Positions 53,232 to 61,641 of a DNA stretch of 64,000 bases are shown here, piece after piece. The stretch covers positions 8,566,744 through 8,630,743 of the forward strand of contig NC_019892.1 in the NCBI RefSeq assembly GCF_000242455.2. Direction: 5' to 3'. The translations under genes and the position numbers were made by a program. How positions within the stretch are numbered: the stretch's first letter is position 1; the number at the start of each line of letters is the position of its first letter. Source of the DNA: Singulisphaera acidiphila DSM 18658. GTDB taxonomy: Bacteria; Planctomycetota; Planctomycetia; Isosphaerales; Isosphaeraceae. The notes beneath the pieces were generated by a model, which saw nothing but the letters and a program-made list of their open reading frames with translations, was not told where the DNA came from and ran no database searches.

Positions 53232-55382
53232 ATGGCGAGTTGGCCCGAGAATCCGCGACTGATCAATACTCGTATCCCCCGGCTCGATGGCATGGCCAAG
53301 GCGTCGGGCAAAGCCAAATACCCCTCCGACATCCATCCCCAGGGGATGCTCTTCGGCACAATCCTCTACAGCCCCTACGCCAATGCCACGATCGTCTCGA
53401 TCGACACGTCGGCCGCCGAGAAGCTGCCGGGCGTGAAGGCTGTGCACGTGATTACCGGGGCGGGTAAGAAAGTTCAGTACCATGGCGACGACATCGCCGC
53501 CGTGGCCGCCGAGACCGAGGAGCAGGCCCGCGACGCGGCCCGCGCCATCAAGGTCGAGTATGAGATCCTCCCCCACGTCGTCACCGAAGCCCAGTCGATG
53601 GCCCCGGGGGCACCTGAGATCGTCAAAGGGGGGAACACCCGGAAGGCCCGCGCCATCACCCGGGGGAAACCCGACGAGGCGATGAAGACGGCCGACGTGA
53701 CCATCGAGGCCACCTACTCACTGCCGGTGATCACCCACGTCTGCCTCGAGACCCACGGGCTGACCGCCAAGTGGGAGAGCGAGGACAAGCTCGTCGCCTG
53801 GGCGAGCACGCAGAGCGTCCGCACCGTGGCCGGTGAGCTCGCAGGCAAGTTCAACGTTCCCACATCGAACGTCACCGTCCTGACCGAGGTGATGGGGGGC
53901 GGCTTCGGCTCCAAATTCGGGGCCGACGTCTGGGGGTTGGTCGCCGCCGAGCTCTCGCAGAAGGCGGGGGGCCGTCCGGTCCGGATGTTCCTCGACCGGA
54001 TCCAGGAACACCTGGCGGCCGGCAATCGTCCGAGCGCCTCCGGCCACGTGGTGCTGGGTGCGACCAAGGACGGCAAAATCGTCTCCCTGATCGCCGAAAC
54101 GTATGGGACCGGGGGGCTCGGGGGCGGATCGCAATTCCCGTTCCCTTATATCTACGAGGTTCCGAATAGCTCCCGCGCACACACCGAAGTCTTCGTCAAC
54201 GCCGGCAAGGTCCGAGCCATGCGGGCTCCCGGCCATCCCCAGGGCTGCTCGATCATGGAAGCGGCCATGGACGACCTGGCCGACAAGTTGGGGATCGACC
54301 CGCTCGAATTCCGGCTCAAGAATCTCCCCGACGATCAGAAGCCGGACCTCAAGCCGGTCTACGAGGCCGAGGTCAAGATGGGGGCCGACCTCATCGGCTG
54401 GAGCAACCGCAAGCCGCGCGGGACCAACGGCAAAGGGCCGATCAAGCGTGGCCTCGGGATGGCCTTGCACACCTGGGGCGGTCGCGGCGTGGCCGGCAAC
54501 CAAGTGAGTTGCACGATCAGCCCCGACGGCTCGGTCGAGGTCAAGAGTGCCACGCAAGACATCGGCACCGGCGCCCGGACCGTGCTGGCGATCATCGCCG
54601 CCGAGGTGCTCGGCCTGGAAGTGACCGACATTCATTCGAATATCGGCAACTCGACATTCCCACCAGGGCAAGGCTCAGGGGGATCGACGACCACCCCGTC
54701 CATGAGCCCGCCGACCTATCAGGCCGCGATCAAGGCCCGCGACGCCCTCTTCGCCAAGCTCGCCCCTACACTCGGCGCCACCCCCGAAGACCTTTCGCTG
54801 GCCGGCGGCAAGCTGCTGGTCAAGGGCGAGGTCAAAATGACCTGGAAGGACGCCTGCCGCAAGCTCGGCATGATGCCCATCTCGGTCATCGGCGAGTTCG
54901 ACCAGACCCTCGCCTCGCAAGGCGTCGGTGGCTGCCAATTCGCGGATGTGTCGGTCGACATTGAAACCGGCGTGGTCCGGATCAACAAGATCGTCGCGAT
55001 CCAGGACACCGGCCTGGTCATCGACAAGCAGACCTGGGAGAGCCAGGTCTACGGCGGCGTGATCGGCGGCCTCAATTACGGGCTCTTCGAGGAGCGCGTG
55101 ATGGACCCGACCACCGGCGTCATGCTCAACCCCGACATGGAAATGTACAAGATCGCCGGCGCCTCCGACATTCCGGAAATCATCGTACGGTGCTACGAGC
55201 CGGACGATCAAAAGAAACGCGGCGTCATCGGCGTGGGCGAGCCCCCCACGGTCTCGACGGCCGCCGCCATTGCCAACGCCGTGACCAATGCCATCGGCGT
55301 CCGTGTCGCCGAATGGCCGATGTCCCCCCGGAATGTGCTCAACGCCCTGGCCATGAAGTCTTCAAAGAATGGGGAGGCGTGA
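53232..55382 (+). CDS. Molybdenum hydroxylase large (molybdopterin-binding) subunit
   Basis: A 716-residue catalytic subunit of the YagR/PaoC-like group that oxidises aldehydes or N-heterocycles with water. Blocks are RLDGMAKASGKAKYPSDI, EVMGGGFGSKFGADVWG, MRAPGHPQGCSIMEAAMDDL, GQGSGGSTTTPS, and the catalytic Glu in VGEPPTVSTAAAIANAV. It has no signal of its own and would be exported with the Tat-tagged Fe-S subunit. The FAD subunit follows 4 nt later. The substrate cannot be told from sequence. Confidence 0.94.
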   Translation: MASWPENPRLINTRIPRLDGMAKASGKAKYPSDIHPQGMLFGTILYSPYANATIVSIDTSAAEKLPGVKAVHVITGAGKKVQYHGDDIAAVAAETEEQARDAARAIKVEYEILPHVVTEAQSMAPGAPEIVKGGNTRKARAITRGKPDEAMKTADVTIEATYSLPVITHVCLETHGLTAKWESEDKLVAWASTQSVRTVAGELAGKFNVPTSNVTVLTEVMGGGFGSKFGADVWGLVAAELSQKAGGRPVRMFLDRIQEHLAAGNRPSASGHVVLGATKDGKIVSLIAETYGTGGLGGGSQFPFPYIYEVPNSSRAHTEVFVNAGKVRAMRAPGHPQGCSIMEAAMDDLADKLGIDPLEFRLKNLPDDQKPDLKPVYEAEVKMGADLIGWSNRKPRGTNGKGPIKRGLGMALHTWGGRGVAGNQVSCTISPDGSVEVKSATQDIGTGARTVLAIIAAEVLGLEVTDIHSNIGNSTFPPGQGSGGSTTTPSMSPPTYQAAIKARDALFAKLAPTLGATPEDLSLAGGKLLVKGEVKMTWKDACRKLGMMPISVIGEFDQTLASQGVGGCQFADVSVDIETGVVRINKIVAIQDTGLVIDKQTWESQVYGGVIGGLNYGLFEERVMDPTTGVMLNPDMEMYKIAGASDIPEIIVRCYEPDDQKKRGVIGVGEPPTVSTAAAIANAVTNAIGVRVAEWPMSPRNVLNALAMKSSKNGEA

Positions 55383-55385
55383 CCG

Positions 55386-56378
55386 ATGAATGCCTTTGAT
55401 TACGCCGCCCCCGCGAGCATCGAGGACGCCGTCAAGCTCCTCGCCACTCCCAAGAGTGAAGCGCTCTCGGGCGGCACCGACCTGCTCTGCCGCTTGAAAG
55501 ACTATGTGTCCGACCCTGCGCGCGTCGTCTACCTCAAAGACGTGAAGGCGCTGGCGGGCATCTCGGGCAACGCAACCAGCAACGGCCTGACCCTGGGCGC
55601 GGGGACCCTGCTCGCCGACGTCCTGGCTCACAAGGGCCTCCGCGAGGCTTACCCTGCCCTCTGGCAGGCCACGCTCGAAGTCGGCACCCCGCAAATTCGC
55701 AACATGGCCTCGGTCGGCGGCAACCTCCTTCAGCGCCCGCGCTGCTGGTACTTCCGCGCGGGCAACGGCCTGCTCGCCCTCAAGGATGGCAAGAGCCTGG
55801 TCCGCGAGGGAGACAACCGCCACCACGCCATCTTCCTGACCGATGGCGACGCCCTCTTCGTCAACCCGTCGAGCCTCGCCGCCCCGTTGATCGCCCTCGG
55901 AGCCCAGGCGACGATCGTCGGACCCAAGGGAGAACGAACGGTCAAGGTCGAGGACTTGTATCAGGTCCCCAAGAAGGAAGAGGACCGGGAATTGACGGTC
56001 GCTCCCGGCGAAGTACTCACCAAGGTCACCATCCCGGCGGCCAAGGGGAAGAATGCCTCGTACGAGGCGAGGCAGAAGCAGGCGCACGACTGGCCATTGG
56101 TGCTTGCCTCGGTCCATCTCACCCTGGACGGCGACAAGGTCTCCAAGGCCCGCGTGATCCTCGCAGGGGTCGCGCCAATCCCCTATCGCAGCGAGGAGGC
56201 CGAGAAGGCGATCGCGGGCAAGGCGATTACGTTGGAGACCGCCGACGCCGCCGGTGCGGCCGCGGTCGCCTCGGCCAAGCCGTTGTCGATGAATGACTAC
56301 AAGGTCATCCTTACCAAAACCGCAGTCAAGCGTGCCCTGCTCGCCGCGTCCGGGAACCGGTACTGGGAGGAGGTCTGA
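55386..56378 (+). CDS. Molybdenum hydroxylase FAD-binding subunit (YagS/PaoB-like)
   Basis: A 330-residue FAD subunit. FAD-binding motifs are ALSGGTDLLCRL and LTLGAGTLLADVL, then GTPQIRNMASVGGNLLQR and the C-terminal CO_deh_flav_C domain with VILAGVAPIPYR. In PaoB-type proteins the segment after NLLQRPRC contains three more Cys that hold a 4Fe-4S cluster; here only Cys120 remains (RCWYFRAGNG), and the sole other Cys in the protein is Cys35. The extra cluster is therefore probably absent. It starts 4 nt after the Mo subunit stop. Confidence 0.92.
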   Translation: MNAFDYAAPASIEDAVKLLATPKSEALSGGTDLLCRLKDYVSDPARVVYLKDVKALAGISGNATSNGLTLGAGTLLADVLAHKGLREAYPALWQATLEVGTPQIRNMASVGGNLLQRPRCWYFRAGNGLLALKDGKSLVREGDNRHHAIFLTDGDALFVNPSSLAAPLIALGAQATIVGPKGERTVKVEDLYQVPKKEEDRELTVAPGEVLTKVTIPAAKGKNASYEARQKQAHDWPLVLASVHLTLDGDKVSKARVILAGVAPIPYRSEEAEKAIAGKAITLETADAAGAAAVASAKPLSMNDYKVILTKTAVKRALLAASGNRYWEEV

Positions 56379-56384
56379 ACCACC

Positions 56385-56621
56385 ATGTCCGACGGCGATC
56401 CGAACGAACTGCCGGTTGTGGAATCGTCTGTCCCTTGCCGCCACCTGCGGAATAAAGGGATGTACGTCTACACCGACGTCGTCGAAAACGACTCGCACCC
56501 CGACTATGACAACACCATCTTCTGGTGCCTGCAAACGATGAAGGGATTCGGGCCCGACGATGATTTCGTCGAGCGGGCCGAATGCCGCAACCCCACCCGG
56601 TCTTGCTACGAACCGATGTGA
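56385..56621 (+). CDS. Small Cys-containing protein at the end of the molybdenum hydroxylase operon
   Basis: A 78-residue protein starting 7 nt after the FAD subunit stop, so almost certainly co-transcribed and coupled. It is acidic with four Cys (CRHLRN, WCLQTM, ECRNPTRSC) and aromatic residues (GMYVYTDVVEND), with no signal peptide or known domain. Position suggests an accessory factor or small subunit of the enzyme, perhaps for cofactor or electron transfer; this is inference from context. Confidence 0.75.
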   Translation: MSDGDPNELPVVESSVPCRHLRNKGMYVYTDVVENDSHPDYDNTIFWCLQTMKGFGPDDDFVERAECRNPTRSCYEPM

Positions 56622-56655
56622 CGTGAAGTCCGCTCGGCTTGACTCGAATTCATCC

Positions 56656-56706
56656 CAGCCCCGAGGGAACGGTTGTCACTCGCTGACCTCCGCTCCCTTG
56701 GGGCTG
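56656..56706 (+). terminator. Hairpin at the end of the molybdenum hydroxylase operon
   Basis: CAGCCCC and GGGGCTG flank an inner AGGGA/TCCCT pair, 35 nt after the operon's last stop. There is no T-run. The rest of 56707-57029 shows no gene. Confidence 0.5.
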
Positions 56707-57029
56707 ATGGTTTGATCCCCGGCGGGTGGGCCGACATGACGATTCCCAACGGCCAAGCCGGTCGTCCTCCGATAATGGCGATTCCCATCGGAATGAATAC
56801 AGCCGAGCCATGACGGTTCGGCCTCAGAATGGAACCGCTAGATCGCCTCCCCAGACGACCAATCGGCAAAACGAAACAAAATCTCGCTCTCGCCAATAAT
56901 TTTTGGCAATTCCCTCTTGAATCAAGATCGACTTTGCGACCATCCTAATGTTGAGTCGTTGGCCACAGTAAGTGGCACGGCTTCTACATATCGGTTCCCG
57001 TCACTTCCTCGAGTAGGGAGAGAACTGCC

Positions 57030-57158
57030 ATGGGCGACAAGGCACCGAAAGACAAGAACAAGCAGAAGAAGATCGACGACAAGAAGAAAGGCGCATCGGC
57101 CAAGTCGGCAGGGGCTCCTGCTCCCGCCCCCATTACGGCAAAATCGGCCAAGAAGTGA
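57030..57158 (+). CDS. Short Lys/Ala-rich basic protein (42 residues)
   Basis: ATG 57030 has AGGGAGA 8 nt upstream. The sequence starts MGDKAPKDKNKQKKIDDKKK and ends in an Ala/Pro/Lys tail (PAPAPITAKSAKK). Small proteins starting M-G-D-K-x-P-K occur in many bacteria, including planctomycetes, with no known function; the high Lys content suggests nucleic-acid contact or disorder. A stem-loop follows 25 nt after the stop. Confidence 0.65.
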   Translation: MGDKAPKDKNKQKKIDDKKKGASAKSAGAPAPAPITAKSAKK

Positions 57159-57182
57159 CGACTCAACGGGTCTTGTGAGTGG

Positions 57183-57211
57183 CGTCTCGCCCGCTGAAGT
57201 CAGGCGAGACG
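57183..57211 (+). terminator. Hairpin after the small basic protein gene
   Basis: CGTCTCGCC pairs with GGCGAGACG around an 11-nt loop, 25 nt after the stop codon. No T-run. A second, similar palindrome follows at 57283. Confidence 0.5.
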
Positions 57212-57282
57212 TGCTCAGAGATCCGTCAATCGCTGGACCCGCTACGGCGGAGTCGGCCAAATCGTCACAGCGGACCTGATTG

Positions 57283-57327
57283 GCGTGATGCGTCTTGCCC
57301 CGCCCACTGAGGCGAGACGCGTCACGC
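57283..57327. terminator. Long hairpin at the end of the minus-strand gene
   Basis: GCGTGATGCGTCTTGCC and GGCGAGACGCGTCACGC pair over 16 of 17 positions with an 11-nt loop. It overlaps the stop codon of the minus-strand gene at 57322, and its arms share the GTCTCGCC/GGCGAGAC core of the hairpin at 57183. Confidence 0.6.
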
Positions 57328-58905
57328 TTCCATCGACCGAGACGTTCGTCTCGGATCGATCCCCAGTCGGAGGTTGTCCTGCGCCGTTTTCAGGCTCCGC
57401 GTGCTCAACGCGACCGTGAACGGATGGCTGGGGACGGAATGTTGCGCGTCGGAGAGCTGCCAGGCCAACGCCAATGCCGATTGGCCCAGGTGCTCACGGC
57501 CGGCGGCCTGCCAGAATGAGGCCATCCAGTAGAGCATCCGACGGTAAAGCTCAAGCTGACCGAACAGCCGGTGCTCGAACAGGAAGCGATAGGCGCCTGC
57601 ATCCCGCTTGGGATCGGGCAGAGTCTCCCCCCCCTCACGAAGCGCAATTTCCTCGGCCATTTCATAGGTCAAGGGCGAAGCGTCGAGCCAGTTCGGACAG
57701 GCATCGAGCACGGCCTGGGCTCGGTCGGACATTTCGTCGAAGGGAACGACGGCGGGATCCCACCCCGGGAACGGCGCGGGAAACGGAAGCGCACGGAAGC
57801 CGGGAGGCATCGTGGCTTCAAGCCAGTAGCGGAGCGTGGGGGTCGTCGATCGTCCGCAAAGCAAGACGCTCCCGCCCAGAAGCCGGAGGGCCAGCTCAGG
57901 CACGTCCTCGACCACTTCGAGATCGGTCTGCTCGACGAGCTGCTCGAACAGGCCGGCCTCGCTCGGCGAATTGAGGTCGGCCTGACCGACCACGTCACAG
58001 ACGCCCTGGGTCACGTCGCAGACAAAGGCCGCAGCGGCAAGTGAACCTCTCCGATACGAGGCGAGCACGATCGTACCACGGCCTCGGCCGTCAAGGCCGG
58101 TGACCAGCGACCGGACAATGCTCGACTCGGTCTGAATCGCGTGTGGCGCCTCCACAACGGCGGGAACGTCAACCTTGGACCGGCTCGCCAGCCAGGCCTG
58201 GGCCCGGGCGACAACCTCGGCGTCGGGATGGTCGGCGGCGATCGACTCCCAGACCGTGACCAGGTGATCGTGGTTCTCACCCGGCTGGGACAAGGCGTCG
58301 AGCGCAGCGGCCCGAGTCGGCGGATCGTGAGCGAAGCAGAGGAGCCGGAGGAATTCCGCCAGCCCCGGCCCGATCGGTCCTTGGGCCAAGCCCTCAATAA
58401 TCTGGGGGCGAATCTCGGGTTCCACGGCCCCGAGGCCCTGGAGCGCCAGCCAGGTCCCCTCAGGGTCTCCTTCCAGTTGCTCGGCCAGTTGCTCGAGCGA
58501 TCCTTCCTCGTCCAGCAGTTCCTCGAGTTCCTCCGCGCGCGCGACGAGTTCAGGGAACTCGTCGAGAAGCTCCGCCCCTTCAAGCAGCGTCACCACTTCC
58601 CAGGTTCGCTCAGGGGAAAGTTGAGGCTGCGCGACCAAGGCCGCCCCCAGCTCACGGAGCAAATCCGGGGTCGCGTGAGCCTCAATAATCCGAAGGATGA
58701 CCTCGCCCTCGGTCCCGCTGAGGTTGGCCATTCGGGCGCGAGCGGCGGCGATCAGGCGGTCGGCCGGCACCCGTTCGATCAATCGATCCAACTGTTCATC
58801 ACGCTGGCGTTCGGTCCACTCAGGGTGGTTGCGGAACGCCTCGAGGAGCGCTTCGGGAGTCTCATCGTCCGATGAGGTCAAGTGGTCGGGCGGCTGCGGG
58901 TCCAT
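57322..58905 (-). CDS. Protein of unknown function with HEAT-like repeats
   Basis: A 527-residue protein from ATG 58905 (GGAG 6 nt upstream); the frame is open to 58989 but without a ribosome site. The first 270 residues are helical and very acidic (ARAEELEELLDEEGSLEQLA, RAAALDALSQPGENHDHLVT), reading like HEAT/ARM units. The C-terminal half is mixed alpha/beta with SIVRSLVTGLDGRGRGTIVL and WDPAVVPFDEMSDRAQAVLD, and no catalytic motif I can name. No signal peptide. It is 156 nt downstream of the helicase gene on the same strand. Planctomycete-specific proteins of this kind have no known role. Confidence 0.8.
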   Translation of the reverse strand: MDPQPPDHLTSSDDETPEALLEAFRNHPEWTERQRDEQLDRLIERVPADRLIAAARARMANLSGTEGEVILRIIEAHATPDLLRELGAALVAQPQLSPERTWEVVTLLEGAELLDEFPELVARAEELEELLDEEGSLEQLAEQLEGDPEGTWLALQGLGAVEPEIRPQIIEGLAQGPIGPGLAEFLRLLCFAHDPPTRAAALDALSQPGENHDHLVTVWESIAADHPDAEVVARAQAWLASRSKVDVPAVVEAPHAIQTESSIVRSLVTGLDGRGRGTIVLASYRRGSLAAAAFVCDVTQGVCDVVGQADLNSPSEAGLFEQLVEQTDLEVVEDVPELALRLLGGSVLLCGRSTTPTLRYWLEATMPPGFRALPFPAPFPGWDPAVVPFDEMSDRAQAVLDACPNWLDASPLTYEMAEEIALREGGETLPDPKRDAGAYRFLFEHRLFGQLELYRRMLYWMASFWQAAGREHLGQSALALAWQLSDAQHSVPSHPFTVALSTRSLKTAQDNLRLGIDPRRTSRSMEA

Positions 58906-59061
58906 GCGCGCTCCGGTGAGCTTGGCCAGGATTATTATCGGCCTATTAAGCTGCCAGACCGGCCCTTGCACGACAAGGTGAATCGGCACCGGTTCCTCAA
59001 CAGTGAACCGGCCTCAGGACCGATCAGATCCATCGCATTATTGATTCCGAACGGGTTCTTT

Positions 59062-61086
59062 TCAGTCTTGGTCCGGCCGCGACCAGCCGACGTCGAACTC
59101 GGTCTCCAGGACAACCGGTTCGTACAGGCTCGGGTCGATCTCGGTCAGGAACCGGCTCGGCGTGGCGACAACGCTGGGGCCTCGTCCGCCCCGCGAGATC
59201 AAGAGGGGGTAGGTCAGGTAGAGCTCATCCATGGCGCGGGTGACTGCAACGTAGAAGATCCGGCGTTCCTCATCCTCGCCCCCCGGCTCTCCCAGGGCCC
59301 GGTAATTCGGGAAGCTGTCCTCGATCAGGCGGGGAACGAAAACACGTGACCACTCCAACCCTTTGGCCTGGTGGATCGTGCTCAGGACCAGGATTTCGGC
59401 CGGGCTATCCCCCTCGGCGAGCGTGTCCATGCCGTAAACATCACCCGCCAGCAGAAGCTCGGCGATCAAGCGTTCGAGACTCTCGTAACGCGCGGCGAGC
59501 ACGCCGAGTTGCTCGATGTCGGCGATCCGGTTGTCGGGGCGGTCGTACTTGACGCGGAGCGTCGCGGGATATCCCCCTTCGAGCAGTGCCCCAATCGCCG
59601 CAGCGGGGTTGGTCTCCGGGCCCGACGCCCTGATCTTGTTCAGGTCGGCCACCAGGCCGGCGAAAAATCCCTTACTTTTTGCCGGCACCAGCGCCATCGT
59701 CGCGGCCGTTGCAAGCAATGCCAAGGGGTCCGCCGCCCGCGCGAGATGCTCGCAGATCGCGGCCGCCTTGACCTGACCGATCCCCGGCAAGAGGAGGAGC
59801 ACCCGCCGCCAGGCCGCATCATCACGTGGGTTGACCAGGATCCGAAAATAGGAGAGGGCATCCTTGATGTGGGCCTGCTCGAAGAATCTCAACCCACTCC
59901 GGACCGTGTACTGGATGCCTCGTGCGACAAGCTCGGCCTGAAGGAGAATACTGTCGTGGTGGTTGCGATAAAGCACCGCCATCCGGTTCAAGGCCACGCC
60001 CTGCTCGTGACACTCGAGGATCTGCTGGCAGAGAAATTCCGCCTCTTCGTAAGCGTCGGCCGTGGGGACCGCGATCGGCCGCACCCCCGCCGAGCGGGCC
60101 GAGACCAGGGTCTTGGGAAAGCCGGAGAGGTTATGGGCGATCGACGCGTTGGTGAAGGCGACGATCTCGGGGGTCGACCGATAATTCACCTCGAGTTGAA
60201 ACAACCTCGCTCCCGGATGGCGGTCCGGAAACTTGAGGATGTTGTCGTAGTTCGCCCCCCGGAACCGGTAGATCGACTGCGCATCGTCGCCCACGGCGGT
60301 CAGGTTGCCAGCACCGGCCCGTGCGATCGCCTCGACCAGGGCGACCTGCACGATGTTCGTGTCCTGCATCTCATCGATGAGGATGTGGTGGAACATCCTC
60401 CCTTGCGCGGCGAGCTGGTCGGGAAACTCGCGGATCAGGCGCCCCCACTGCCCGAGCAGGTCGTCGTAGTCCATCGAATTGGCCGCGCGTTTGCGGCTCG
60501 CGTAGGCTTCGGCCGCCTTCTCGAGCTGCGGCCGCCACGACTCGAGGTCGGGATGGCGCTCGGCGAGGACCTCGGCGAGCGGACGGCCGACGTTGAAGAC
60601 AAAGCTCAGGAGGTGCTGCACCAAAGCCGGCTTCGGGGCCATCTTCCCGGTCCCGAACAGGCCGGCGTCGTCCATCGCCAGGCGAATCAGGTCGAGCTGA
60701 TCCTCACTATCGAGAATCGTGAAGTTCGCCCCATACCCCAGCATCGAGGCCGCACGCCGGAGAATTCGATTGCCGACGTGATGAAACGTCCCGGCCCAGA
60801 CCCGCGACGCATTGGGGCCGATCAGCGACTCAAGGCGACCGACCATCTCCCGCGCAGCGCGGCGGGTGAACGTGACCAGGAGGATCGATTCGGCGGGCAC
60901 CCCTTTGGCGATCAAGTAGGCAACACGATAGGTGATTACCCGCGTCTTGCCCGAGCCGGGGCCGGCCAGAATCAGGTTCGCGCCATCGGGGGCGAAGGCC
61001 GCCAATCGCTGCGATTCGTTGAGATCGCGGCCGAAGCGCTCGGTGAGCCGGGCATCGGCGACCTTCTTGAGCTGAATTTTCCGCAT
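59062..61086 (-). CDS. UvrD/Rep/PcrA-family DNA helicase (SF1A)
   Basis: A 674-residue ATP-dependent 3'-5' DNA helicase. N-terminal LNESQRLAA (Q motif) and Walker A AGPGSGKT (41-48) are followed by TFTRRAAREM (Ia), the DEMQDTN block (motif II), VGDDAQSIYRFRGA (motif III), LEVNYRST (motif IV), TIHQAKGLEW (motif V) and YVAVTRAMDELYL (motif VI). About 50-100 residues shorter than UvrD because the C-terminal extension that contacts RNA polymerase is lacking. Likely role in repair and replication restart. The upstream gap to rho (divergent) is 555 nt. Confidence 0.95.
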   Translation of the reverse strand: MRKIQLKKVADARLTERFGRDLNESQRLAAFAPDGANLILAGPGSGKTRVITYRVAYLIAKGVPAESILLVTFTRRAAREMVGRLESLIGPNASRVWAGTFHHVGNRILRRAASMLGYGANFTILDSEDQLDLIRLAMDDAGLFGTGKMAPKPALVQHLLSFVFNVGRPLAEVLAERHPDLESWRPQLEKAAEAYASRKRAANSMDYDDLLGQWGRLIREFPDQLAAQGRMFHHILIDEMQDTNIVQVALVEAIARAGAGNLTAVGDDAQSIYRFRGANYDNILKFPDRHPGARLFQLEVNYRSTPEIVAFTNASIAHNLSGFPKTLVSARSAGVRPIAVPTADAYEEAEFLCQQILECHEQGVALNRMAVLYRNHHDSILLQAELVARGIQYTVRSGLRFFEQAHIKDALSYFRILVNPRDDAAWRRVLLLLPGIGQVKAAAICEHLARAADPLALLATAATMALVPAKSKGFFAGLVADLNKIRASGPETNPAAAIGALLEGGYPATLRVKYDRPDNRIADIEQLGVLAARYESLERLIAELLLAGDVYGMDTLAEGDSPAEILVLSTIHQAKGLEWSRVFVPRLIEDSFPNYRALGEPGGEDEERRIFYVAVTRAMDELYLTYPLLISRGGRGPSVVATPSRFLTEIDPSLYEPVVLETEFDVGWSRPDQD

Positions 61087-61641
61087 GCAAGTCCCGGCTG
61101 ATCATCCCTCGAGGATGAGAGGGCATTTCTGGATCGTTTTCATTTTCTCAAAGGGACTCCATTATACGACGACCCGATCCCCTGAAAACCAGTCTCTCAT
61201 CTACGGGCGGCATGACCTCCCCCAAATCCGGAGCAACAAGCGGTCCCACGTCGCCGGCACCCCTCTCCGGCCGACCCCCTGGCTCGAGTTCAAGTGTCGT
61301 AAACGGCGACGATACGGTTTATTCTCGCGGTTTCGGCATGGACGACAAGGCCTCTGCCTTGTATGTTTGATAGCCGAGACGAATCCTTTCCGTGCCTTGC
61401 AGGGTGAAGACCTGAGGGAACGTTTCATCCTGCCACCACCTCTCCTGGGTTTTGTCTCAGCAGATCCTCCCTCCGCCCGAGCGACGGCCGGAACATCGGA
61501 GAGGATCTCCTGACCGAGAGGTTTCTTCGTCCTCGTTTCGATTTCCACCCGGTCGATTGCCCGCGTCTTTCGTCGTGCCGAATGGCACGGCACCCGCCAC
61601 CGTTGAATCGGTTGCCTCCCCAATTACTCCGAGCGACTGCC
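61087..61641. other. Divergent intergenic region between helicase and rho
   Basis: No gene seen. ACAAGGC-CTCT-GCCTTGT forms a small hairpin near 61346-61363. rho genes are often autoregulated by a leader, so a transcript leader of this size before rho would be plausible, but no start site can be fixed from the sequence. Confidence 0.45.
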
